Under the pieces are notes generated by a model. It ran no database searches, was not told the DNA's origin, and saw only the letters and a program-made list of their open reading frames with translations. A DNA stretch of 64,000 bases, taken from Pseudomonas triticicola (lineage in GTDB: Bacteria > Pseudomonadota > Gammaproteobacteria > Pseudomonadales > Pseudomonadaceae). A program made the translations under genes and the position numbers. The DNA lies in assembly GCF_019145375.1 (NCBI RefSeq), contig NZ_JAHSTX010000001.1:3931501-3995500 (forward strand), read 5' to 3'. This document shows positions 10,797 to 19,524 of this stretch, piece after piece (within the stretch, counting starts at the first letter, position 1; every line of letters starts with the position of its first letter).

Positions 10797-10901
10797 ACAG
10801 CCTCAAAACGAACGGCGTGAAAGGATGGGCAGTCTGCCAGCGATCCGGGGTTAGCACTAGGGATATGCGGGGTTTCGGATTTTCGTGCAACGCGTGCGAT
10901 T

Positions 10902-10943
10902 TCCCCCTCACCCTAGCCCTCTCCCAGAGGGAGAGGGGACCGA
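10902..10943. repeat. REP-like palindrome, CCCTCTCCC type, copy 1
   Basis: TCACCCTAGCCCTCTCCC and AGAGGGAGAGGGGACCG form a palindromic unit. Its inverted partner is at 11040-11080, making a REPIN-like pair in the 328-bp gap between the AI-2E gene and psiF. Apart from this pair I see nothing in the gap. Confidence 0.8.
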
Positions 10944-11039
10944 TTGGAGGTTGCTGGAGAAATTTGCCGACCTGAACGTGCAGCGCCGAATCCGCCATCG
11001 ACTCGGTATTTCAGACCACAGTGCCTGTCAGTATCCATG

Positions 11040-11080
11040 CGGTCGGTCCCCTCTCCCTCCGGGAGAGGGTTAGGGTGGGC
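11040..11080. repeat. REP-like palindrome, CCCTCTCCC type, copy 2
   Basis: Inverted partner of 10902-10943: CGGTCCCCTCTCCCTCCGGG followed by AGAGGGTTAGGGTGGG. This family differs from the GTGGGAGCGAGCC family that dominates the window. Confidence 0.8.
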
Positions 11081-11124
11081 AAATCTCAAGCCGACCGAAT
11101 CAATCGGACACGCATGGCGCCCGC

Positions 11125-11430
11125 TTATTTCTTCTTCAGGCACTCACTCATGAACGCCTTGCGCGCATCGCCGGTCAACGCCTTGGTTTTCGCATCGGCA
11201 TTGCAGGTGGTCATCTTCTGCTGTTGCGGAGTCAGCACCTTGCCGTCGTTGGCCGCCGGTGCCGCTTTCAGGCAGGTGCTCATGAACGCCTTGCGCTCGT
11301 CGCCCTTCAAGCTTTTGGCCGTCGCATCGGCATTGCAGGTGGTCATCTTGTTCTGTTGCGCCGTGGCGGCGAAACCCTGGGAACACACAAGCAGCCCGAT
11401 CATCAACAACGGCACACGCAACATCTTCAT
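11125..11430 (-). CDS. psiF: PsiF repeat-containing protein
   Basis: 101 residues from the ATG at 11430 (MKMLRVPLLMIGLL). A signal peptide ends at GFA-ATAQ, so the protein is probably periplasmic. Two copies of the PsiF repeat follow: QQNKMTTCNADATAKSLKG..RKAFMSTCLK and QQQKMTTCNADAKTKALTG..RKAFMSECLK. Each repeat has two Cys, which suggests two disulfides. E. coli psiF is phosphate-starvation-induced; its function is unknown. Confidence 0.92.
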   Translation of the reverse strand: MKMLRVPLLMIGLLVCSQGFAATAQQNKMTTCNADATAKSLKGDERKAFMSTCLKAAPAANDGKVLTPQQQKMTTCNADAKTKALTGDARKAFMSECLKKK

Positions 11431-11493
11431 GGAGTTTTCTCCTTGTTGCCGCACCGATGGATGCGGCCTCTGTCGCAGTGTAGTCAAAGCTTG

Positions 11494-12288
11494 TTACACC
11501 TTCCTGCCCTCGAGGTGGCTGCGCCGATACTGCTCCGGCGTGCACCCGGCCTGGCGGGCGAACATGGCGATGAATGCCGAGCCGCTGCTGTAGCCGAGGT
11601 CGAAAGCGATTTCCTGCACCGAACGCGAGGTTTCCAGCGCCTCGATCGCCGCCAGATAACGCAAGCGCTGACGCCACTCGCCAAAGCTCATTCCTAGTTC
11701 CCGAACAAATTGCCGAGCCAGGGTGCGCTCGCTGACATGCACCTGCGCGGCCCAATGCGCCAACGGTTGGTTGTCGCCCGGCGCGGCCTGCAAGGCGTCG
11801 AGAATCGTCAGCAAGCCGGGACTGCTCGCATACGGCAGGTAACATTCCTGCACCGGTGCCTGTTGCAGTTGATCGACCAATACCTGGGCCAGACGCTGAT
11901 CGGCCTCATGCTCGGGAATCTTCACATCGCGGGCAGCGAAGTCCTTGAGAATCGCTTTGAGAATATCGCTGATCGCCAAGGTGCAGGCCCGCGCCGGCAA
12001 CCGTGTGCAAACACTTGGATCAAGACACACCGCGCGATAGTTGACCGGCTGATAACTATAGAAACTGTGCTCGACCTCGGGCGGCACCCACACCGCATAC
12101 TGCGGCGGCGACATGAAGCGGCTGCCGTCAACATCCATGTGCAGCACGCCATGAGCCGCGTATTCCAGCGTGCCCCACGGATGGCGATGCGGCGCGGCAT
12201 ATTCGTGGGCGTTGAAATCGGCGTAGCGAAAGTACACCGCTGACGGCAGTTCGCTGAAATCGAGCAGATCGATGTGTTTGCTGTTCAT
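11494..12288 (-). CDS. AraC-family transcriptional regulator with cupin sensor domain
   Basis: 264 residues. The N-terminal half has a cupin-like HRHPWGTLEYAAHGVLHMDV segment; the C-terminal ~100 residues are an AraC double HTH (VSERTLARQFVRELGMSFG and ..QEIAFDLGYSSGSAFIAMFA). It is divergent from the EamA transporter gene at 12385, with 96 bp between the two ATGs. That layout is typical of a regulator controlling an exporter, so the transporter is the likely target. Ligand unknown. Confidence 0.9.
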   Translation of the reverse strand: MNSKHIDLLDFSELPSAVYFRYADFNAHEYAAPHRHPWGTLEYAAHGVLHMDVDGSRFMSPPQYAVWVPPEVEHSFYSYQPVNYRAVCLDPSVCTRLPARACTLAISDILKAILKDFAARDVKIPEHEADQRLAQVLVDQLQQAPVQECYLPYASSPGLLTILDALQAAPGDNQPLAHWAAQVHVSERTLARQFVRELGMSFGEWRQRLRYLAAIEALETSRSVQEIAFDLGYSSGSAFIAMFARQAGCTPEQYRRSHLEGRKV

Positions 12289-12384
12289 GCTGTCCGGATG
12301 CAGAGGCAGGTTGTCCGGTTCGCAGTATAGGCCGGCATCCAGACAGGCGATAATCGCGCTTCATCAACGTTCTGGTTTTGTCCC

Positions 12385-13272
12385 ATGCAATACGCGTTTC
12401 CCCTGCTGGCGATTTTCATCTGGGCCGGCAACACCGTGATCAACAAACTGGCGGTCGGCGCGATCTTCCCCGCCGAGATCGGTTTCTATCGCTGGCTGCT
12501 CGCCGGCGTGCTGTTCACACCATTCATGCTGAAGAAAGTCATCGCCCATTGGCCGCAGATTCGGCCGAACCTGGGGCGGATTTTCATCCTCGGCGTGCTC
12601 GGCATGGCGGTATATCAGAGCCTCGCCTATTTCGCCGCAACACTCACCACCGCGACCAACATGGGCATCATCCTGTCGCTGATGCCATTGATGTCGCTGG
12701 CCATGGCGATCATCAGCCTCGGCCAGCGCCTGACCGCTGGTGCCTTGGTCGGCGCGGTGCTGTCGTTCGCTGGCGTGCTGGTGGTGGTGTCATCCGGCAG
12801 CCTCGATGCGCTGCTGCAACACGGGGTCAATCTGGGCGATGCGATGATGCTGATCGCCACGCTGGCCTACGCGGTTTACAGCACGCTGCTGAAAAAGTGG
12901 CAACTGCGCCTGCCGCCACTGGTGCTGCTGTACTTGCAGGTGCTGGTGGCGATTGTGGTGTTGTTTCCATTGTTCGCTGCTTCGCCAAAGACCGGGCTGA
13001 ACCTGCAGAACGTGCCGCTGGTACTGTATGCATGCCTGCTGGCCTCGATGGTCGCGCCGCTGGCGTGGATGCAGGCGGTGCAGCGACTGGGGCCGAGCCG
13101 GACGACGCTGTTTTTCAATCTGCTGCCATTGATTACCGCGCTGATTGCAGCAGTGGTGTTGAAGGAACAGTTGGCGATGTATCACCTGGTGGGCGGGTTG
13201 CTGACCTTGGGTGGGGTGGTTTTGTCGGAGCGCTGGACGACCGTTTTGGGCCGCCGGGCCAGCGTCGCCTGA
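12385..13272 (+). CDS. DMT-superfamily (EamA) transporter
   Basis: 295 residues with ten predicted membrane segments in two EamA halves. It starts MQYAFPLLAIFIWAGNTVIN and the second half starts near LGDAMMLIATLAYAVYSTLL. EamA proteins export amino acids and other metabolites. Divergent from an AraC-type regulator. Substrate not deducible. Confidence 0.9.
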   Translation: MQYAFPLLAIFIWAGNTVINKLAVGAIFPAEIGFYRWLLAGVLFTPFMLKKVIAHWPQIRPNLGRIFILGVLGMAVYQSLAYFAATLTTATNMGIILSLMPLMSLAMAIISLGQRLTAGALVGAVLSFAGVLVVVSSGSLDALLQHGVNLGDAMMLIATLAYAVYSTLLKKWQLRLPPLVLLYLQVLVAIVVLFPLFAASPKTGLNLQNVPLVLYACLLASMVAPLAWMQAVQRLGPSRTTLFFNLLPLITALIAAVVLKEQLAMYHLVGGLLTLGGVVLSERWTTVLGRRASVA

Positions 13273-13275
13273 TTG

Positions 13276-13351
13276 AAAAGATCGCAGGCTTCGGCAGCTC
13301 CTACAGGGACCGCATTGCAAGGTAGGAGCTGCCGAAGGCTGCGATCTTTTG
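13276..13351. repeat. REPIN, family B (AGGAGCTGCCGAAGGC type)
   Basis: Two inverted arms, AAAAGATCGCAGGCTTCGGC and its complement ending GGCTGCGATCTTTT, around a short spacer. It lies between the convergent EamA and lipase genes. The A-stem-T structure would also work as a bidirectional terminator. A close copy lies at 16975-17054. Confidence 0.92.
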
Positions 13352-13360
13352 ATTTTGCTT

Positions 13361-14239
13361 CTATAACCCTGCAGCCTCCAGCCGCGCCGCATGCTCGACA
13401 AACAGCCTTACCGGATCCGCGCCTTTGCCCACCAGTCCCAGCGACTGATTGACGATGTCGAAATGATCCAGCGGATAGTCATCAACGATCACCGTGCCCA
13501 GATGCGAGCTGTAACGGCCGACCATGCCGTCGCACTGCCCCGGCTCACGGACGAAGGTCTTGGCAAACAAGCGACAACTGCGGTTGGTGCCGTCAAGAAG
13601 ATTGCCGCCACGATCGGTCTTGCCCGGTTGCAGCGTCCCTGACCAGGAGTAATAGCGCACACCGTTGACCTCTTCCGGCCCCTGCCCTCCCCAGACTTCC
13701 GGCAGCCCTTGTGGATAACGCTGATTGAATAATGCAACGCCCGCAGTCGTCAGCGATTGGTGAGAAGCGTGGATATCCACCGGCAGTTTCGGCCCGTGAT
13801 AACCCGTGTCGAGCAGTGCCATGATCCAGCCGATCAGGCGCAGCAACGCTTCGAGCAAGCGCCCCTTGGCGCTGTTGGCGGGATAGTGCTTTTCCAGATA
13901 ATCGGCCAGTTCTGAGCCGTGATTCGGCCCGGCCACCGATGTTACCGAGGCGACCAGATCCGGGCGCTTCGCCGCCGCATACCGCGCGGTCAACGCGCCC
14001 TGACTGTGGCCGAACAGGTTGACCTTCTGCGCCCCGCTCTCGTGGAGGATTTCCTCGATCCGCGCCAGCAATTGCTCGCCGCGCACTTCCGTGGAGTTGA
14101 GTGGCGAGACCTGCACCGCGACCACCGTCGCACCACCACGGCGCAAAGCCTTGATGATGCCGAACCAATACGGATAAAGCACGAGCCGGACAAAGCCGAG
14201 CATGCCCGGCACCAGCACCAGTGGATAACGTGTCGACAT
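13361..14239 (-). CDS. Triacylglycerol lipase (family I-like) without signal peptide
   Basis: 292 residues from MSTRYPLVLVPGMLGFVRLV. The oxyanion-hole region is LVLVPG, the nucleophile elbow is FGHSQGALTARY (Ser of GHSQG), and the C-terminal DGMVGRYSSHLGTVI...LDHFDIVNQ matches the Asp/Ca2+/His region of Pseudomonas family I lipases. Those enzymes are usually secreted with a signal peptide; here residue 1 falls directly before the first beta strand, so the enzyme is cytosolic or leaves by another route. No lif foldase gene is next to it. Confidence 0.85.
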   Translation of the reverse strand: MSTRYPLVLVPGMLGFVRLVLYPYWFGIIKALRRGGATVVAVQVSPLNSTEVRGEQLLARIEEILHESGAQKVNLFGHSQGALTARYAAAKRPDLVASVTSVAGPNHGSELADYLEKHYPANSAKGRLLEALLRLIGWIMALLDTGYHGPKLPVDIHASHQSLTTAGVALFNQRYPQGLPEVWGGQGPEEVNGVRYYSWSGTLQPGKTDRGGNLLDGTNRSCRLFAKTFVREPGQCDGMVGRYSSHLGTVIVDDYPLDHFDIVNQSLGLVGKGADPVRLFVEHAARLEAAGL

Positions 14240-14329
14240 GGGTTACATCCTTGTGTGCGGTGAGTGGATGCCAGACGTGCAAGACGCCCGCCAAGCATCC
14301 TCCGTGACGATGACAACTGAACGATGAGC

Positions 14330-14635
14330 CTACTTCAGCCCCGCCACCCCCGCCACAATCAGCCCCACCGAAAGCAGTTTCACCAGCGTCAGGCTCTCGC
14401 CAAGCAGCGCGAAACCGAGAAACACCGTGCCCAGTGAGCCGATCGCCGTCCAGACCGGATAGGCGATGCTCACCGGCAAGTCGCGCATGGCCAGGGTCAG
14501 AAAGCCGATGCCGCCGACTGCCGCAATAACAGTGATTAACGATGGCCATAAGCGAGTGAAGCCGTCGGCGTACTTCATGCCCATGGCGAAGGTCACTTCG
14601 AAGCCAGCGGCGATCAGCAGAAACAGCCAGGCCAT
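14330..14635 (-). CDS. Small multidrug resistance (SMR) family transporter, SugE/Gdx-like
   Basis: 101 residues, four membrane helices. The SMR glutamate lies in helix 1 (LIAAGFEVTFAMGMKYADGF) and the helix-2/3 region PVSIAYPVWTAIGSLGTVFL is typical. FEVTFAMGMKYADGFTR is closer to SugE/Gdx (guanidinium exporters) than to EmrE, but I cannot settle the subtype. Its ATG directly abuts the azoR stop, so the two are one transcript. Confidence 0.88.
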   Translation of the reverse strand: MAWLFLLIAAGFEVTFAMGMKYADGFTRLWPSLITVIAAVGGIGFLTLAMRDLPVSIAYPVWTAIGSLGTVFLGFALLGESLTLVKLLSVGLIVAGVAGLK

Positions 14636-15274
14636 CTAGAACTCCCGGGCCAGCTCGAGCAGCCGCTGCTCGGCCTCGGCCACCGACACCGCGAAGGTGC
14701 GCTCAGCGGACTCCTCGCCCTCGGCCGCGACCACGCTGACGTCATTGATACCGATAAAGCCCAGCGCGGTGCGCAGCCAAGGATCGGCATGATTGAGCGC
14801 CGCCAGCTCACCACCCGGGCCGAAGCCGAAACCGCCGCGACTAGTGACGATCAAGGCTTTCTTGCCCTGCAACAGCGGCGTGTATTGGGCCACGCCATTG
14901 TCCAACGTGTGATCGAAGGTCAACCCCAGCCGCACAATCTGATCGACCCAGGCCTTGAGGCCGCTGGGCACGCTGAAGTTGTACATCGGCGTGGAAATCA
15001 GCAGCAGATCATGGGCGAACAACTCGTCGACCAATTGATCGCTGAGCGCAAGATCAGCCTGCATCACCAACGGCCGCGCCTCAGGCTGGGGATAAAACGC
15101 CGCCGCGACAAACGCCTCGTTGACCGCAGGAACCGGCACCCGCCCAACCTCACGACGGGTCACCTGCCCTTCAGGATGGCGCCCCTGCCAGGCAGCCAAA
15201 AAACCCTCTGCCAAACGCCTTGAAGTCGACCGATCCCCACGCGGACTGCCATGCACCACAAGAATCCTGCTCAT
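14636..15274 (-). CDS. azoR: FMN-dependent NADH-azoreductase
   Basis: 212 residues with a flavodoxin-like fold. FMN phosphate loop near [38 protein letters not shown] and [13 protein letters not shown] are the AzoR signature blocks. It reduces azo dyes and quinones with NADH. Cotranscribed with the SMR gene. A LysR-type gene starts divergently at 15395; regulation by it is likely but not shown. Confidence 0.9.
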   Translation of the reverse strand: MSRILVVHGSPRGDRSTSRRLAEGFLAAWQGRHPEGQVTRREVGRVPVPAVNEAFVAAAFYPQPEARPLVMQADLALSDQLVDELFAHDLLLISTPMYNFSVPSGLKAWVDQIVRLGLTFDHTLDNGVAQYTPLLQGKKALIVTSRGGFGFGPGGELAALNHADPWLRTALGFIGINDVSVVAAEGEESAERTFAVSVAEAEQRLLELAREF

Positions 15275-15305
15275 CTATAAAACCTCCGTCTAAACTCATA
15301 CCACT

Positions 15306-15330
15306 TGAGGCTTGCAGCTTGCAGCTCGCC
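15306..15330. repeat. Short GCTTGCAGC-type repeat fragment
   Basis: GAGGCTTGCAGCTTGCAGCT resembles the arms of the inverted repeats at 9660-9782 and 34470-34530. It sits in the azoR-lysR intergenic region without a clear partner. Confidence 0.45.
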
Positions 15331-15394
15331 GCTGCTCCTCTTCAAATGAGTAAAAATCAGTCGGGATGAATCCATTTCATCCATGGAGTGTTCA

Positions 15395-16333
15395 ATGTTT
15401 GCTTCGCTGCCGCTGACTGCCCTGCGCGCTTTCGAATCCGCTTCGCGCCTGCTGAGCTTCAAGGCTGCAGCCGAAGAACTGGCAGTGACGCCGACGGCGA
15501 TCTCTCACCAGATCCGATCGCTGGAAGACTGGCTCGGTGTGGCCCTGTTTGAACGGCTGCCGCGCCAGGTGCGCCAGACCGAGGCTGGCGAGCGTCTGTT
15601 TCGCAGCGTGCACGGCGCGCTGCTGGAGGTGGCGCAAAGCGTCGACACTTTGCGCCCGCAACGCAACGCCAGCACTCTGACGCTGTCGACCACGGCAGCC
15701 TTTGCCGCGCTGTGGCTGGTGCCGCGACTCGGGCGCTTCTATGCGCAGCATCCAACTATCAATGTGCGCCTCGACACTCACTGCGAAGTCATCGATCTGC
15801 ACCAGGACGCCAGTGTCGATCTGGTCTTGCGCTATAGCCTCGACGATTACCCGAACCTGTATGGGCTGTGCCTGTTCGACGAATCCTTCGGCGTTTACGG
15901 CTCGCCCGAGCAAGTGGCGCTGGCGGCGCGACGCACGCCGACCTTGATCAGCGTGCATTGGCACAATTCCAAGCTGTACGCCCATGGCTGGCAGGCGTGG
16001 TGCGCAAGGGCGGGTGAGCAATGGCTGGAGCACAATCCGGTCAATCGAGAATACGACGAGGAACATTACGCGCTGCAAGCAGCGATCGCCGGCCAGGGTC
16101 TGGTGCTGGCGAGCAACGTTCTGGTTTCGGAAAGCGTCGCCAGCGGCTTGCTGGTGCCCTACCGGGGCGAGGTGCAGGTCGACGGCGCCGGTTACAGCGC
16201 GCTGTGCGTGCCCGGGCGGGAACGGCATCCGCCGGTGCGGGCGTTTTTTCGCTGGTTGCAGGACGAAGCGCGGTTGTCCGGACTGACGCCCAGATCGCAG
16301 TCTTCAGCAGTGGCTGCACGGAGTCCGGCGTAA
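15395..16333 (+). CDS. LysR-family transcriptional regulator (GcvA-like)
   Basis: 312 residues from the ATG at 15395; I prefer it over the ATG 12 bp upstream because that codon forms part of the GGAG ribosome site. HTH at residues 4-60: PLTALRAFESASRLLSFKAA..LAVTPTAISHQIRSLE. The C-terminal substrate-binding domain has the GcvA-type SVDLVLRYSLDDYPNLYG. Divergent from azoR-SMR, the most likely target. Confidence 0.9.
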   Translation: MFASLPLTALRAFESASRLLSFKAAAEELAVTPTAISHQIRSLEDWLGVALFERLPRQVRQTEAGERLFRSVHGALLEVAQSVDTLRPQRNASTLTLSTTAAFAALWLVPRLGRFYAQHPTINVRLDTHCEVIDLHQDASVDLVLRYSLDDYPNLYGLCLFDESFGVYGSPEQVALAARRTPTLISVHWHNSKLYAHGWQAWCARAGEQWLEHNPVNREYDEEHYALQAAIAGQGLVLASNVLVSESVASGLLVPYRGEVQVDGAGYSALCVPGRERHPPVRAFFRWLQDEARLSGLTPRSQSSAVAARSPA

Positions 16334-16432
16334 ATCGCATAAAACTTTTCGCTTCGCTCAAGACTCACACCCTGAGTAGCGACCGCGTCTTCAGAACGTG
16401 GCGCCTATCGGATTAGCCTCCAGGAGAATGAA

Positions 16433-16963
16433 ATGAGTGACGTGCATTTGTCTGATGTTCAAACCCTGCGCGAACGCGCGCGGCAACACGTGGAAAACGG
16501 CGCGGTCACCGAGGGCTACAACGCCAACCGTGAAGAAATACTGCGTTTGCTCAATGAGTCGCTGGCCACCGAGCTGGTGTGCACCTTGCGTTACAAGCGT
16601 CACTACTTCATGGCCAACGGCCTGAAAGCCAATGTCGCCGCCGACGAATTCCTCGAGCATGCCAACCAGGAAGCCGAACATGCCGATCGCCTCGCCGAAC
16701 GCATCGTGCAACTGGGCGGCGAGCCTGAATTCAACCCTGACCTGCTGAGCAAGCTGTCCCACGCGCAATACGTGGCGGGCAATTCGCTCAAGGAAATGGT
16801 TTACGAAGACCTGGTAGCCGAGCGCATCGCCATCGACAGCTACCGCGAAATCATCCAGTACATCGGTGACAAGGATCCGACCACCCGCCGTATCTTCGAA
16901 GACATCCTTGCCCAGGAAGAAGAGCACGCCGACGACATGGCGGACATCCTCAACGACCTGTAA
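16433..16963 (+). CDS. Ferritin-like / bacterioferritin-type protein
   Basis: 176 residues, four-helix bundle. Di-iron ligands of the ferritin type are visible: E in LNESLATELVCTLRYKRHYF, E-x-x-H in HANQEAEHADRLAER, then E in EDLVAERIAIDSYREII and E-x-x-H in ILAQEEEHADDMADIL. No obvious haem Met. P. aeruginosa has a similar 'probable bacterioferritin' at the corresponding place (PA4880, from memory). AGGAG stands 6 bp before the ATG. Likely iron storage or detoxification. Confidence 0.9.
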   Translation: MSDVHLSDVQTLRERARQHVENGAVTEGYNANREEILRLLNESLATELVCTLRYKRHYFMANGLKANVAADEFLEHANQEAEHADRLAERIVQLGGEPEFNPDLLSKLSHAQYVAGNSLKEMVYEDLVAERIAIDSYREIIQYIGDKDPTTRRIFEDILAQEEEHADDMADILNDL

Positions 16964-16974
16964 TCCTTAACAGC

Positions 16975-17054
16975 AAAAAGATCGCAGCCTTCGGCAGCTC
17001 CTACAGGGGGAACGCATTCCAAATGTAGGAGCTGCCGAAGGCTGCGATCTTTTG
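16975..17054. repeat. REPIN, family B
   Basis: Inverted arms AAAAAGATCGCAGCCTTCGG and its complement ending GGCTGCGATCTTTT, with GGGGGAACGCATTCCAAAT in the loop. It lies between the convergent ferritin-like and AsmA genes, as the other family-B copy lies between convergent genes at 13276. Confidence 0.93.
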
Positions 17055-17065
17055 ATCTGCCCTGC

Positions 17066-19141
17066 TTACTTGGTTGGTTTAACGGTCACCGGTGCCTTGC
17101 CCTGCTTCATCTGCTCGAGCAACGGTGCGCACTGATTCGGCTCGCCACCGCTCGGCGCCACCAGCGCCAGCAACCCCGCCGCTGGCGCAGCAATCACACC
17201 CAGCGCAACCATGCCCGCCCCGCGCAGCATCAACGGTACCGCTTTGACACCCGCATCCGGCTTGATGAACTTGCCGCGCACATACAGCGGCGAGCGCAGG
17301 GAGATCAGACGCCAGCCTTTCGACTCAGGTGTCACGGTCAAATCGAGCTGCTCGGTGGCCATGTTCGCCGTGCCATCGATGTAGATGATCGCGTTCTCGG
17401 TATCGAAGACAAACAGCCGCGTGGTCGCCAGGCCGGTCTTGATGTCGAAATCCGCCGCCGCGCAGTTGATCTTCACTTCCTTGTCGCCAAAGATCTTGCC
17501 GACCACGTAGTTACCGACGTTGAGCCCGGCCAGTTCCATCAGCTCGCGGCTGATCGCGCCGTCATTGATCAACATCTTCAGATTGCCGTTGGCGCCGCCA
17601 AGCAGCTTGGCCACGGAGTTGCCCCGGCCACTGATGTCGGCATCGCCATTGAGCTCACCGAAACTGGTCTTCATCGGCTCGAAGGTCGGGAACAGTTCTT
17701 TGAGTTTGAATTTGCGTGCGGTCAACCGCGCCCGGCCTTCCAGCGGCTCGGTGCGGCCATTGAGACGAATCAGCGCATCCAGCGTGCCGCCGGCGACACC
17801 AAAGCGCAGCGGTTCCAGGCTGAGCTCGCCGTCGTTGAGTTTCAGATGGGTATAGAGGTCGTTGAACGGCAGCTTCTCGCTGTGAACGATGCGCTTGCCG
17901 GTGAACTCGACATCGGCATCCATGGCACGCCAGCGATCAGTCTTGAACTCTTCGACCGGCAGGACTTTATCGGCCGGTTGCTTGCTCGCGCCGCCACGGG
18001 CCTTTTGCTCGGTGTTGGAATCGGCGCCGATCAGCGGCGCGAGGTCGGCGAACAGCAATTGATTGGACACCAGTGCGCCGCTGAGTTTTGGCCGTGGCTG
18101 GCTGGCAACGTAAGTCAGGTCGCCGTGGATGTCGCTGTCGCCGATCTTGCCGTTGAATTTTTCGTAAGTGAATCTCGCCCCGGCCTCGTCATGCAGCTTG
18201 GCGATCAGGTGGCCGTCGGTGGAATACGGTGGGGTGTCCGGCAGGGTCACACCGGTCAGCGGGTAGAGATTGCCGAGACTGTCGCCAGCGAGTTTCAAGC
18301 GCAGATCAAGGGCGCCAAGATTCAGCGGATCAGTCAGGGTGCCGGCCAGTTCGATACGGGTGTCGCCGATCTTCGCCTGGGCCTGCAACGGGAACGGCTT
18401 GCTCGCGTCCTGCAACGCCAGCAGCCCGCCGATCTTGCCCTGCCCAGTGAGGTTCTGCCCGTGATACTGGCCTTTGACCTTGAGTGCAAAGGCATAGTCT
18501 TGCGGTGCGCCCCCCTTGTCCTGAGCAGTTTTCGCCGCTTTATCGCCGACGATTTCGCTGAATGGAATCGGCTTGCCGAGCGGGTCGATCAGCACATCGA
18601 GGTTGGTCTTCAGGGTCTGGTCGTCGAGGGTCACGTGGCCCTTGTCGAAACCGATCGCGCCGATATCGACCACCCAGTTCGACGGCTCGGCGTTCGGGTC
18701 CTTGGGATCGAATTTGAACGTCCAGTTGGCGCGGCCATCGGCCAGCCGTTGCAGCTCGGCATTCGGCTCGGTCAGGTCGATGCGCGGAATCACCACGCGC
18801 TGAGCCAGCAGGGCCAGCGGCGAAATGCGCAGCTCGACGCGTTTCAGGGTGACCATCTGTGGCTGCTTCGACCAGTCAGGGTTACCCAGGCTCAGGTCCT
18901 CGGCGACCACGTGCGGCCAAGGCACCCAGGCACGCCAGCCGCCTTCTTCCGGCTCGCGCTGCCAGATCACCGCGAGGTTGCCATTGATGGCAAACGCCCG
19001 GTGCAGTTCTTCCGAGACTTTGGCGTTGATCGTGGGTTTGATCCGGTTCCAGTCGAAAAACACGATGATCAGAATCAAGGCTGCCAGCAGCAGCGCGAGG
19101 ATGGCGAAGGTCCAGCTGAAGATTTTTCCAGTGCGCGTCAT
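17066..19141 (-). CDS. asmA: AsmA family protein
   Basis: 691 residues from the ATG at 19141 (MTRTGKIFSWTFA), with AGGAG 11 bp upstream; a TTG 6 bp earlier is less likely. One N-terminal membrane anchor (TFAILALLLAALILIIVFF) is followed by a large periplasmic beta-rich region with the AsmA N-domain (WPHVVAEDLSLGNPDWS) and C-domain (FGELNGDADISGRGNSVAKL). A second hydrophobic stretch lies near the C-terminus. AsmA/TamB-like proteins are thought to carry phospholipid between membranes. Full length. Confidence 0.9.
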   Translation of the reverse strand: MTRTGKIFSWTFAILALLLAALILIIVFFDWNRIKPTINAKVSEELHRAFAINGNLAVIWQREPEEGGWRAWVPWPHVVAEDLSLGNPDWSKQPQMVTLKRVELRISPLALLAQRVVIPRIDLTEPNAELQRLADGRANWTFKFDPKDPNAEPSNWVVDIGAIGFDKGHVTLDDQTLKTNLDVLIDPLGKPIPFSEIVGDKAAKTAQDKGGAPQDYAFALKVKGQYHGQNLTGQGKIGGLLALQDASKPFPLQAQAKIGDTRIELAGTLTDPLNLGALDLRLKLAGDSLGNLYPLTGVTLPDTPPYSTDGHLIAKLHDEAGARFTYEKFNGKIGDSDIHGDLTYVASQPRPKLSGALVSNQLLFADLAPLIGADSNTEQKARGGASKQPADKVLPVEEFKTDRWRAMDADVEFTGKRIVHSEKLPFNDLYTHLKLNDGELSLEPLRFGVAGGTLDALIRLNGRTEPLEGRARLTARKFKLKELFPTFEPMKTSFGELNGDADISGRGNSVAKLLGGANGNLKMLINDGAISRELMELAGLNVGNYVVGKIFGDKEVKINCAAADFDIKTGLATTRLFVFDTENAIIYIDGTANMATEQLDLTVTPESKGWRLISLRSPLYVRGKFIKPDAGVKAVPLMLRGAGMVALGVIAAPAAGLLALVAPSGGEPNQCAPLLEQMKQGKAPVTVKPTK

Positions 19142-19291
19142 GCACAAAGCTCCTGATCACGACCGCACGCCGACATCCCGACGCACAGCTGAAACGGCAG
19201 ACCGAAGCGGCCCCTATGCAGTCTGTGACTGGCGAAAGGCCCGCAGGTTTAATTGAAAGGCAGTTTAAGCCATAAAAAGCCCGGCAAAACT

Positions 19292-19303
19292 GACCGATCG
19301 GTC
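19292..19303. promoter_or_regulatory. Perfect 12-bp palindrome GACCGATCGGTC (TetR-type operator-like)
   Basis: It lies in the 383-bp divergent gap between asmA and the tandem-repeat protein gene. The sequence ACCGATCGGT resembles operators of several TetR-family regulators. A TetR gene (DesT-like) is 0.9 kb away, but DesT sites differ as far as I know, so the binder is unknown. The rest of the gap shows no gene. Confidence 0.45.
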
Positions 19304-19524
19304 GAGCAGTGTTACCGCCACCCGCACTTTTGCGAGGCACGAGTGAGTCGAAAATACCCACGCCAGTGCAAAAACGTCGCCCGCAAAGGCCCGGGCTAGA
19401 GCCTTCGCGCCGAACAATCAATTCTGTTGATTATTACCATTGCGTTTATGAACTTTTATATCGACTTATCGAGAGTAGCATTGCCCTCGTACCCACTTTA
19501 TCGCCCTCCCAAGGAGCCACTATC

